From Selaginella moellendorffii (lineage: Eukaryota > Streptophyta > Lycopodiopsida > Selaginellales > Selaginellaceae): DNA of 64,000 nucleotides. The notes under the pieces are model-generated. The model searched no databases and was not told the DNA's origin. It was given only the letters and a program-made list of their open reading frames with translations. Location of the stretch: positions 486,616 to 550,615 of the forward strand of contig NW_003314294.1 of NCBI RefSeq assembly GCF_000143415.4, in the 5' to 3' direction. Positions 42,938 to 53,510 of the stretch are shown piece after piece. The position numbers were made by a program, and so were the translations under genes. Positions within the stretch are counted from its first letter, which is position 1; each line of letters starts with the position of its first letter.

Positions 42938-45900
42938 ACTGCGGTAAGTTTCTCATTTGTTCCTTCTTTAAAGTTGTTTCTATTCTAGTGTATATTAACG
43001 CTGACTAGTGCAGCATCAGGGATTCTCTGATGAAGAGTGATCTAAAATCCCTGGAAGAGTGGAGCTCGGCTCGATGGAAGAAGACCGAGTCCAGTCCAGA
43101 TTCTCTTGAAATGCAAACGGGAATATGTAAAAATGATTGGTCAGGTTAGTAAATCTCAGTGTCAAACGCCTTTGAAGGAAAGGTACTGCTTGATAGTGAA
43201 CCCTGTCCAAAGAGTATTCACTTTTTTCTAGTGCCATACGAAGAGAAACGCAGTCAGACAGTGAAGTATGAAAGTGAAAAATAGCTCTAAGAAATAATTG
43301 CATTTGGCTCACTCATTCCTTGAGTAAATCTTCTATCTGTCATTATCACACCAGAAGGTAGTTCATGGGGTGGCACCCCATACATAATTAGATTCATGGC
43401 CTTGGTCAGTAGAGCAGGAGTGTCTATCCAAGAATGGAGGGAGGTTTCTCAATTTGCCTTTACAAGTGTCAGGATCAAATGAGATTTACCATAGTCACAG
43501 AACAAGCAGTTTGAGTAAGTAATGTTCTTTTTCTTGAGCAATAGGTTTAGTGAAGTGTTATCTGGTGTTAATGATAGTTCTTGATTCTTCATCAGGAGAG
43601 GGATCTAGAACATGATTTTATTTATAAGTTCTTTAATTTTAAATGTTGTTAAAGATGTTGTTTGTCCATCATATGCACTTCCTCCTAGAATTGTAAAATA
43701 TAATTATGAATTTATAAGTCATAATAGTGATTTTATAAAAGATTTTATTTGTATGGATGACAATATGGAAATACTAATAATGAATTGTAAGATATGATAA
43801 CTCAATTACTTGATGATAATATCCAATAATCACATGCACTACGAAGGAAATACACATGGGTGTGCAATATATATAATTTCAATTAAGACTATATCTTGCT
43901 CAAGGGTATATTATATTTTAAATAGTTATTAATCAATAAGAATTAAAATCATGTCATTTATTTTGATATTATATATAATGCACTATATCTCTTTCCCCTG
44001 AATCCAAATAGAAAAGGGGTAACTTTTTAATGAAAAAACCCTTAATAACTATTTATCTTTATTTATCCTTTGAGGTTCCAAAGATCCACAGTGATAGTAT
44101 ATTTAAATCTTATTTTATGATCACATATGTTGCAATATAAACACCTAAATTACCAAGGAAATAATGTTTAATATCATAAAAACATTATATAAAGCCCAAG
44201 GGCATAAATTCATAAAGAATAATAGATAATAGGTATTATTTAAAGTTAAAAATTATTAAAAGGTAAAACCAGAGGAAGCTATCCAAAATGGATAATGCCA
44301 AAAGGATTTTAATACAAATATATGGGGCCTATGAATAATAATCATGATGTGTTGAATTATAAATTGTGTATATCTAAATTGAAAACCCACTCTTTAAGTC
44401 ATTGAGTAAATTTATCCTTAAAACACATATTAAGACATGGAGGGTCAACACTAATGGCCCATTTCATTAAATATATAGTCAAATATTTTGAAACATTAAA
44501 CAATTTATAGTCCAATTGTGAGCCACCATATGTTTATATTTATCTTTATTTAATTTTTTTCTTCTCATTTGACTTTTTTTGTGCTTGTTTCACTTCATTT
44601 GAATTTTTTTGTTGTTTGAATTCATTTGGGGGTCAAAGCATGAAAGGGTGGGCCAGAAAATAGATATTTTCTAGTAGTTTACAGTGAATATAAATTTTAA
44701 TTTTTCTATTAGATCCTTTATGATTTTTTAAAATATAAATAAATGTGGAATGTAATGTTGCATATATCTACTTCAAAAAAAATTAAAAATCGTTTTTTAA
44801 AATTTAAGTTTTGGCTGAACATCCTAAAAAGTCTTTTTTATGATCTCACCCTTGACTTAGTTTTAAAACTTGGTTTTAGCTTGATTTATGAATTGCACAC
44901 TATAGATGATTATTGACCATTTTGCAAATACACATGAATGCATAGATGCCAAGATGTGTCTTCCATTCATATATGATCATGTGGTGAGTCAAATAGATAG
45001 TGTTGACAAGCCATCAAGAATCAACATTGATGTAGTTTTTGAAAGTATAGCTACTTACCTATGTAGTGTATATGATATTAAAGGCTACTCAGTGATTCCA
45101 AAAGGTAAAGTGGTTGAAATAGCTTTGATTGCTTGTGAAGTGGAAGAATTGAATGGGAGATCAAAGAAGATTTTGAATTAAATGTAAATCCTCCTCAATT
45201 AACTCCTCTTAAGCAAGAGCTTGTTAGAGAAGATGCATAAAGCATTTGGGTTATTTAGTTTCTCTTGTGATTTTCTTAACTTTGATACAAAATTATCACC
45301 ACATTTTGAGTACATGCTATATGATGCAAGCCAACAACAACCACCTCATAACTCTATGCCATATATGATATGATGATATGAATACCATACTAATAAATCT
45401 TGGGTCATGCTTCTTATACACCAATACTCCTAATAACCAAGGATCTAATAAACTAGAGGATTTATAAAAAATTAAGGGAAAATTACAATTTTTTACCTGA
45501 AAGATTGAAAATGTATGGGTAATTTAAAACTTTCAAATATATCTACAAAATGTGGTCTGCACTTTTCAAATAGAATAATGTTGAAAGTCATCTATTTTTC
45601 TTTCTTGTACCTTAAATCTCATTTAATTTGGACCCATGTTATTTCATGAAGAAATCTAGAGCCCCAAAGCAGAGCCAGATCTTTCATTGACAGAAGAAAT
45701 CGTTTGCTGACATATCCAGGAACCTTGGGCATTATGGCACCGAAGCACTGGGAACATGCTAGGGTTGAAGAATTCAGTGGATCCAAAATGCGCACTCTTA
45801 AGCTCACTAAACCATTGCCGAAGAACTCATATGAAGAGTTGTCCAAATCATTGGGGGATGGACTTAAGCTGTGATACCTTCACCAGAGGAAGCTTTCTGA

Positions 45901-46055
45901 GATCGGAGATAGATTTTGTTTGGCATTTCAATGATCTTAGAGTGTATTTCGGTATTAAGACCAGACGCATAGCATTTTATTCCACCACATAATATTTGAA
46001 AGGACACCAGTGTGACCACTGGCAATGGAGCTTGCTACGCTTCACTTTCGGGGGC
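42938..46055. other. Unit D AT-rich spacer
   Basis: A shorter version of the unit B/C spacer with a ~400-bp gap near 43607, where the QERDLDEV frame is lost. It contains the conserved spacer ORF at 44906-45181. No further gene is seen. Confidence 0.5.
44906..45181 (+). CDS. Conserved spacer ORF, unknown function (unit D)
   Basis: The longest form of this frame, 91 codons from ATG (MIIDHFANTHECIDAKMCLP; ends EVEELNGRSKKILN). Unit C has an 87-codon form and unit B a broken one. I do not recognise it. Confidence 0.25.
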   Translation: MIIDHFANTHECIDAKMCLPFIYDHVVSQIDSVDKPSRINIDVVFESIATYLCSVYDIKGYSVIPKGKVVEIALIACEVEELNGRSKKILN

Positions 46056-46629
46056 TTAAACTAGTGCCACCACTTTGAGTACAAGGTCTCCCAGTGCACC
46101 GGAAGTAGAAAAGGACGGAAGCTGCACAACACAATTCTTGCACTCATCGCTGACAGACAGCTTATTATTGCCAGTGTATGGACAATCAAAGTGTATAGTG
46201 GCAACTTTGAAGCCCTTTGTATAGATGTCAAATCCACCTGTAGTCCCAGATGGAGAACCTTGCCTTCCACATGCAGCAAATGGCGGGTTGGGAGAGGTTG
46301 CTCCAGCAGCAATGGTTATCCCACCTGGTGCACTGCCATCATTGTTCTTATTTGGGTACTTATACCACTTTCCATATGATAAGAAGGAGTTTTTCACTTC
46401 TAAGGTGTCTCGTCCCAGGTTTGTGATCTTGAAGGATACCCACTGAGGATATCCCTCCCAACTTTCCATCTGCATTACACATGTATTTGTAAGCCCAGCA
46501 ATTAAACTTGAGTTACGAACCGGTGACTTGAAAGATAGAAACCGAGTCCTCTTCTCCAGCCGAAGCAGCAGAAGCTAAGCTCCTAATGGATATGCAAAGC
46601 AATGCTAGAAGGAAAGAAGAACTCGACAT
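46056..46629 (-). pseudogene. Aegerolysin gene with frameshift, unit D copy
   Basis: The signal-peptide exon (46629-46521), intron borders and the domain-coding exon (46469-46056) are all recognisable. Compared with units B and C there is one extra base in the C run at about 46453-46455, just after the splice acceptor. Spliced as in the other copies, the domain is thrown out of frame after about 40 residues. The rest of the domain frame stays intact, so only this event separates it from a coding copy. A sequencing error is the main alternative. Confidence 0.8.
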
Positions 46630-46662
46630 GATTTCTTGCAAATTTGGATTTGGGCTTGCAAA

Positions 46663-46668
46663 TTTATA
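46663..46668 (-). promoter_or_regulatory. TATA box of unit D aegerolysin gene
   Basis: TATAAA on the minus strand, same spacing to the start codon as in units B and C. Confidence 0.45.
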
Positions 46669-47102
46669 CTCCCTAAATATCACTTTTTAAACGTTCAACA
46701 ATGGTTATGGAATCTAAAACAAAGCACAAAGTTCTAAAACTTGAACCATTTTTAAACAGGTTAGTGCCTCCTACTCAAAAGGTTTAGACTAAGGAGCAGT
46801 ATGTGGCATAATTGTCAGTCTCACGTGAAAGATTGCGACGTATAGCGACGTTTAGCTTTCCAACACTAGAGTATAATTATCATAGGAGAAAATTGAAAAG
46901 ATCGATCGTCACATATTTCAGCTGAATTCTTCCGTGAAATGGTCGTTGTTTAAGAAATGCAGTACCAACGGGAGCAAGAGTTCACGGCGAGATCCTCCAA
47001 TTTTGCAGCAAAACCAGGAATCTGTCGCGTGCAAAAGAGATTTACGAATTCGGGGGGAGTGACGATTGTGCAGCAAGCAGCTGCACAATCCATCCATGAA
47101 TT

Positions 47103-47820
47103 TGGATGGATCCATGCACATTCATGAAATTGGAAATCCAGATGTTTGGAAGATGTGGGAGCTTGCAAGAAGCAAGAGAGAGATCGCATGGGATCTGCAA
47201 GGAATCGTTTCTTGTGGAACAACATGATTGCTGCGCAGGATATGCCAAAACGGCTATCGGGAGTGAAGGAATTGCTATGGGAGACAAGAACATTGTAGCC
47301 TGGAATCAGGTCAAAGATATTGAAAAGGAAAGATAATTTGATGCAATGCCGGATAAGTTTAGTGGACTACGATTCTTACAGCATATGCCCGGTGTGGGTA
47401 TTTGATAAAAGCGAAGCTAATCTGTGATTCGATAACATGTTTTCCTGGAATTCAACGAGGCCTTTTCGAACGAATTCCCGAGCACGCCTCATGACGTGGA
47501 ATTGGCTATCTTTTAAATGCCAAAGCCGAGAGAGTTGTTTCCTCCATCGTCAGAGCATATGCCCGGAGCGGGCATACGACCAGAGCCAAGCGGATGTTCG
47601 CTGCCTTCTCGGGAAGAAAGATCTCATCGCCTGAACACGGCCTTGTCGCATTGCCAGGATCACGGCAGAGACACCATCAACGTGGCGTTTGATCCCGAGC
47701 ATTCGGCGTTTGTGAGCGTTCTTGGTGCTTGCGGCCAGCTTGGGCTGTTCTAGTGGGGATGGAGCTACTTTCGAAACATGCCCAATGATCACCGCCAAGT
47801 GGATCTCTGCACTTGATCTG
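47103..47820 (+). pseudogene. PPR pseudogene, unit D
   Basis: The same relic as in units B and C with further small deletions, for example loss of part of the AWNTMLQAYNQ segment and of the WNTLNTAL bases. EHSAFVSVLGACGQLGLF is still readable. Confidence 0.7.
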
Positions 47821-47872
47821 GTCAACTAGCTGCCGAGGATCTCATATCCAGCGATTTATTCTTTCCTGGAGT

Positions 47873-48067
47873 TCAGAAATCATCCTCAATGCTGATGCTT
47901 CTTGGAAAAATTAAGATATAAATATCTTTGAAATGTCCAAGGCATCTGTTCTTCACTCTTATTATCATCACGATTGCGCCGCCTGGCACCAGTCGCACTT
48001 TGAAAGAGAAATTTGCCGCAGGAGTGATTGTTTCCTTCAAGCTGGAATGAAACCTAAGTTTGCTCAT
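47873..48067 (-). CDS. Small conserved hypothetical ORF, 64 aa (unit D)
   Basis: Same frame as at 19101 and 36366, shortened by two codons without loss of frame. Function unknown. Confidence 0.2.
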   Translation of the reverse strand: MSKLRFHSSLKETITPAANFSFKVRLVPGGAIVMIIRVKNRCLGHFKDIYILIFPRSISIEDDF

Positions 48068-48654
48068 AGATCTAGATGTTTGTAATAATGTATGTATGGT
48101 ATGTTTGATCTTGGGTACTTTACAAGTTGACTACATTTTGATATTTTCTTATCTATACTAATATATCTTCTCTAAATCTCTTTAGAATTTTTGAGCAGCA
48201 TAAACCTTTTTATACAGGGTTTTCTCAAAACCCAATTTTAGGTCTATATAATTTTCATTTGGGCAATTTACATAGCTTTTGAGTGCGTTTAATAAGTTTT
48301 CTCAAAAAAAAAATTCTATGATATTGTACCACTTGTGTCTAGCTTCCCACAGTTGTATAGTTTTATATTGTATATTGCAAGTGTGAATGTGTTAATCATG
48401 TCTGCCATTTCTTATAGGAATTCATCTATATAAAAACTTCTTAAAACTTCATGAAACTTCCAGGGGTATTTTTGTCTGTTTCAATCTTTTGAGGGTAAAA
48501 TTATTTTCACGTACCGAGGTGTGAATATTCAGTATCAAGAATATGGACAAAATTTAAAATTCTAATCTGTATGCAAAAGTCAATATTATGGCGGACTTAA
48601 ACGACTCCTCAACTTTACTTATACAGATAAGATAGAAAGGTTTGATCTATTATC

Positions 48655-49491
48655 ATGTTGATCTTGTTGTTGGTGACCCTATTAAGTAGCATCCCTCACT
48701 CGAGCCCTCAAATAATTGTTGATCCAGGCATAGGAGGGAGAATACGTCGTGAATACTTTCCAATCATCATAGGCGGCCTTGCCAGCTTGGTGACGAACAT
48801 CCCAGGCGGCCCAGTCTCACCTGGTATATTTGCTACGGTTGTTTTAGTTGGCAGCCAGCAGTGCCTCCTCCGTGTCTCCTTTTACAGCAACACCTGTGAT
48901 GCCACACCAACACATGACGACACGCTTAGACGCTACCAACTTATCTTTGCATTTCAGAACCTCCTACATATAATGTTGAACAACTTGTATGCAACAGGAG
49001 CAAACTATATTACAATCATTAATGGAAGATTTGGGATGGAGTATGTGCTTGACGAGGCAACTCAGCAAGACTCACATCAGAGCTCTATGCTATACGATCT
49101 TGGGTCATGCTTCCCATATGTCAACATGATCCAGAGTGGGCCAAAGTCACGAGTCTACTCAAGGGTCAATGCTGGGTCAAAGTTGGAGTCTCAAAATGGG
49201 TGGTACTCAATGGAGGTGCGGTATGGGTGTGACATGGTGGTCAAAAAGGCAAGTGGTGTCTTGTGGAAAACAGATGTGAGAGAAAGTAGCCAAACTGGCT
49301 GCTACTTTGCATTGCAAATGGATGGGAATGGTGTGCTTGAGAATGAGAGTGTTTGTGTTTGGGCAACAAATACTATGGAAGGCGGATTGATTTCATCAAT
49401 ATTAGTGATGCAGAATGATGGCAATCTAGTGTTGTACAAAACTGACACACAGAAAGTAGTGTGGGCATCTAATACAAATAATAATAAATAA
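48655..49491 (+). CDS. Secreted bulb-type (mannose-binding) lectin domain protein, unit D copy
   Basis: The intact 278-aa member of the lectin family in this locus. A signal peptide (MLILLLVTLLSSIPHSS) is followed by an N-terminal region of ~150 residues that I cannot assign. The C-terminal B-lectin domain has GCYFALQMDGNGVL, VCVWATNTM, VMQNDGNLVLYK and the final VVWASNTNNNK. One complete QxDxNxVxY sugar site is visible. The protein has no kinase or PAN domain and no membrane segment after the signal peptide, so it should be secreted. The minus-strand GRAS gene lies 1.1 kb downstream, tail to tail. Confidence 0.8.
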   Translation: MLILLLVTLLSSIPHSSPQIIVDPGIGGRIRREYFPIIIGGLASLVTNIPGGPVSPGIFATVVLVGSQQCLLRVSFYSNTCDATPTHDDTLRRYQLIFAFQNLLHIMLNNLYATGANYITIINGRFGMEYVLDEATQQDSHQSSMLYDLGSCFPYVNMIQSGPKSRVYSRVNAGSKLESQNGWYSMEVRYGCDMVVKKASGVLWKTDVRESSQTGCYFALQMDGNGVLENESVCVWATNTMEGGLISSILVMQNDGNLVLYKTDTQKVVWASNTNNNK

Positions 49492-50058
49492 TATATACTA
49501 TATATCACTATACTCTTTGTTAAGTAGCATTTTCCTTGACTAGTTCTTGTTTGAAGAGTATTCACACTTAGTTTGAATTCTTCTTTGATCTCTTCAAAAG
49601 GACCAGCATTCAGTTCTTCCATTACATCAATAGTTAGAGCCCTTGTCTCAACCACCTTACCTCTAGACATGCTCAGCATTGCTTTGATGTTGTAGGTAAA
49701 CATATGGCATTAATTTTGTCTAGGTCTACTGAAGCTTGCAATGTCATCATCCCGTCCATACACATGTAGGGGCATACATCATGAAAGCATTGCACATTTA
49801 GTCACGCCTTATAAAAATCAATATCAACTCTAATTTACTTTCCTTTCCAATAATTTTATTGGTATCATAAGATGCTTATTTGTCTTCTTTAGTAAATCCA
49901 AATTCAGGCTTATAGATAGAAACAACTTTGCTTGACTCCATTTTAACAACTGGTTAAGGTAATTAATTTATTGGAGTGAATCATTTAGCTGGTGGAGCCC
50001 AATATTACTTAAAAACCTTCAACATCCATGAAATAAAGCCAATGAGTAAACACTACGA

Positions 50059-50517
50059 TCACACCAAACAGCCTTTTCCCTGATTGTCATAGAAAGCAAA
50101 ACTTGGAGACTGCACTGTCCTCTCGTCCCAATCCATCCTTCTGCAAGCCGTATTCAAAGTAGTTGACTCCGTCAGAAAGATCAAGGCAGATACCCCAAGA
50201 TAACAACGAGCACACGCAATCGACTTTGAGAACGCGGCAGCAAGAACCTCTCGGAAGTGATCTGGTTCCGGATCGCGGGAGTCATGGGCGGAGAATCTAG
50301 CAGCCGTGTTCTTGACCAAAAGCTGAACTTTGGAGTGATCCTGCGGCGTCGTGGGATCGTTGTCACTGTCCCTGGTCTTGGTGAGAGCTCCGAGAGGGCA
50401 TTGTCCGACAACGCGGAGCTCTTCATCGTCTCTATGCTCGAGCAAGCCGCAGAAGAGCACAAAGTTGGCAACCACCGCAAGTGGAGATTGTTTCCGCTGC
50501 AGCCCTTGTAGCTCCAA
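50059..50517 (-). other. Hypothetical open frame without ATG, downstream of minus-strand GRAS
   Basis: An open frame of 152 codons contains SPLAVVANFVLFCGLLEHRD, VVGQCPLGALTKTRDSDND, DHFREVLAAAFSKSIACARC and RRMDWDERTVQSPSFAFYD. No ATG begins it, so it would have to be a later exon of an unknown transcript, or a relic. A decayed version sits at the same place in unit A (10066-10407). The composition looks protein-like, but I recognise no family. The surrounding stretch 49492-50593 holds nothing else. Confidence 0.3.
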
Positions 50518-50593
50518 TCTCCGTGTCTACTTTAAATCACAGACAGCGTCATCTATGCTAGAAAAGGAACTTTGGAAAAGCTGACCAGAGTTT

Positions 50594-51738
50594 CTACTTG
50601 CTCGTCCTCCAGGCGCTCATCGCAAAGACGATACTCTCCTTCCATCCGAGCAGCAGCCAGTGCCCATCCACGCCCAGCTTGAAGTTGTTGTTTAGCTTGC
50701 TGCTGCTGCACCACACGTCCTTCACCACCTCGATCGTTTCCGGTCGAACCGGCAGCAGCTCAAATCCAGCTCTTCTAGCCCTCGAGTCCCAGCTCCTGTA
50801 AGAATTTGCCCGCTCAATCCTTTCAACGCCCTCCAGAGCCACCACGTCCATGATCACCTTTGCAATGATGTTCCCCATGAAATCATACTCCTCCGGCATG
50901 TCCTCTTGCAGGAGCAGCGTCTCGAACAGCTCCATCCTCGTGAAAAGCGTATCGAGCGCCCCCTCGAAACGTTGGATGAAGAAAGGAGAGCTCAAGTTGG
51001 AGGTGGCATCCAACACGCACTGTATGAACAGGTCCGGTTTGAGGCTGTAAACTCTTTCGAAGAAGAGCTTCCGCGGATTGTTCCCGACGCTGCCATCTTC
51101 TCGCAAATGCCGGAGGCGGAGGTTGCAATTCACGATGAGCAAGTCCTCGACGTGCGTCTTGGGCTGGACCAATTCCCAGGACGTGCTCGTGATCGCGTCG
51201 AAGTCGAGCGAGACTCCACAGCTCTTGGCAAACTCGACGAGGTTTCTCCCCGTCTCCTTGACGTCCACGCGAGGAAGGTCGATCCCGGTGATCTTCATCG
51301 CCGGGGGGCCTTGCGGGCGCTGCGAGAGCGCCTTGATGACGTGAGGCCACTGGCAGCCATACTGGATCCCATAGTCGACGATGTGAATTCTCTTCGCGTC
51401 CTGGCAAACGTTGAAGATGTTGCAAGCGGCAAATCGCTGGGTGACCCTGAAGGATGGGAGATTGAGCAGCCGGACGTGGACAGAGTGCCTCTCTCGGATC
51501 CCCTTCACCATGGCACTGTATACCTGTGGCCCAAACCCTGTGAAGCGCGCAATCAGGGCATCCGCGAAGAACAAGGCCGTGCGTTCTTCACTGCTGCCCC
51601 CTGGCGATGCCAGGCTCCTCACCTCGCTGATGATCCTGTAGACGTCGGCGCCGTGATTCCCAGCCACTGCTCGAGCCGCCTCCAGGAGCATCGATTTGAA
51701 GAGATTCGTCCTGGATTCTTGGAAACCTTGACCGTCGA

Positions 51739-51774
<36 letters not shown>

Positions 51775-52030
51775 GCGAAATGTTTCGACGCTTGGAATCC
51801 CCACGGCCCGCCGAGACCAGGGCGCCGAGCTCCGCGATGAGATTCTTATAGGGATCCTGGAGCTGGATCATCAGCGGCGGCTCCTCCTCGTCGTCCAGGA
51901 GCATCCGGGAAATGTAGGCGAGCGTGGGATCGTTGGGATCCTCGACGTGCTGGCGCTGCGGCACTGGATCGAGACGAACCTGGTGGTGGAGGAGCACGGC
52001 GCGCAGCTTGGAGACGAGGTCGGCGCCCAT
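50594..52030 (-). CDS. GRAS transcriptional regulator, LISCL-like, minus-strand paralogue
   Basis: An intronless 478-aa frame from ATG 52030 (MGADLVSKLRAVLLHH). It is clearly homologous to the three plus-strand GRAS copies but more diverged. It has a short acidic stretch (LLDDEEEPP) and a proline run of about ten residues encoded by repeated CCG/CCT codons near residue 90. Its VHIID box is IHIVDYGIQYGCQWPHVI, the following segment is RPQGPPAMKITGIDLPR, and its SAW end is WLLLGWKESIVFAMSAW. It defines the second GRAS type of the unit; its only other trace is the truncated copy at 10484-11203. Confidence 0.92.
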
Positions 52031-52251
52031 CGCGAAGCTCGCGAAAGCTTCTCGCGAGGAAAGAAGACGTGATTCGCTTGATATGCCCTGCCTGATGATA
52101 TGTGTTGCATTTTTATAAGTTTTTTATTAAGGGTCAGTACGCTAACATTTCTCTTTCGTTATTGTTTTATCCAGAAATATCTATAGATTAACAAACGTAT
52201 TATGAAATAAACCTAGACAATAGCAGCAGCATTTTCGTTGAGAAGCTCTTG

Positions 52252-52607
52252 CTAGCGAGCATTTTCATCTCGTATGGAGGACCAACGCTTGGTTCTCCTC
52301 ACCACCATCAGGCAGAACCAGCGACTGTGATCGATGCCATCGATACGAATCACCACCTGATCATACGTAAATGGAACACGAATCTTCGCCTGGGTGCATT
52401 CAATCGCTATCTGCGCCTGTAGATGCGATCAGTAGCACTAACAATCAGATGAATCACTGAAGCTGCATATACCACTTTGTGCGCGGGAATGGTGACTTGA
52501 TACTCCGATTGCCTTTTAGACGTCAATGCCTTGTGGTGGTGACGCTCTCCGTCATGGTGGCCACCACAGCCATGCGCGGCCACCACCGCTGCGAGAAGAT
52601 AGCGCAC
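52252..52607 (-). CDS. Hypothetical small secreted-type protein, 109 aa
   Basis: Two frames join across a 26-base GT-AG interval (exons 52607-52443 and 52416-52252). The product starts MRYLLAAVVAAHGCGGHHDG, with a short hydrophobic start and His-rich stretch, and continues QVTIPAHKVVYAASVIHLI, then AIECTQAKIRVPFTYDQVV and HSRWFCLMVVRRTKRW. I recognise no family. The in-phase joining of two open 165-base blocks is the only support. The intron is shorter than usual even for this genome, so a frameshifted single-exon relic is the alternative. Confidence 0.3.
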
Positions 52608-53510
52608 TCCAAAGATGGACTGGTGAATCCTGGTGAATCGCAGCCTCTTTGACTATGAAATGGGCATCAGATCATCATCTGTAGTTGAAGCTTTGAGTAC
52701 ATTCTCCCTTCTGGTGTAGTAGCGATTTGTAGAAATCGTGCAGGCCTGATGCTGCTGCTCAGTTTGATCGGGGCAAAACATGATCTTGAGTTTTGTTCAT
52801 GCGCGGCTAAGGTGCCATTGCTAGCCCAATGCTGAAGATGGATTCTCCATGGCCAATAGTGCTCCACTTTGTGAACTTATACTGGGATTTTGTACGGAGA
52901 GACGATGATTCAAGCCAACTTGAAGGGTGTGTTGAAGGTGTAGTTTTGACAATGAACATCTCTAGCGTTTGGAACGTGTTGCTCGTCCTTGCTTTCAAGA
53001 GAGTGACAAGCAAGTTTAGAGCTGGATAGAAAGTTTAGCATTCGAGCTTAGCAATAAGATCGATTTACAACAGCAAGTACGGAGGAAATTGTACATAAAA
53101 TTGAAGTGTCAAACCTCATTTTCTTGATTTTCTTTTCAATTTTTTTTTTCCAGAGAAAAAGGTTGTTCTAGTTTCCACAGACAATACGGCTGTGACCAGT
53201 CAAACAAAAGCCACTAGGCCTAGTTATATAGAGACGAACCAGCATGATATTTCAAAGTGTTAATCAGGAGATGATGTTAATATTTGTCAACTTTTAGTCT
53301 CAAGGTTTTTAATGATACTTCCAGAAGCATGGTTTGATCGTGAAGGAAGCTTCTTGCTTTTGCGAGCGACGCAACCGTCAGATTTTGGAATCCTTGATTC
53401 TAATCGTACGACTGTGGCTCGGCGGAGATGCCTTTTAAGCCGGCATTTTCGGACATGGCGATCGCAGTGGTGGAGAGCGAGCTAGGGTTTTGGAGCGCGA
53501 CACCGACCAA
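52608..53510. other. Intergenic region
   Basis: About 900 bases between the small minus-strand gene and the ABC1-kinase gene. Only short frames occur, and I see no repeats, no TE ends and no clear regulatory motif. Confidence 0.5.

Noticed and set aside
17089..46629. Aegerolysin genes as fungal contamination
   Set aside because: They are embedded in three repeated plant units with plant-type short introns, next to a PPR relic and GRAS genes.
50906..52072. 388-codon open frame antisense to the minus-strand GRAS gene
   Set aside because: GC-rich shadow of the GRAS coding sequence; similar antisense frames occur opposite every GRAS copy.
52829..53029. Short plus-strand frame in the 52.6-53.5 kb intergenic region
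   Set aside because: 66 codons with no domain, no splice partner and no copy elsewhere in the window.
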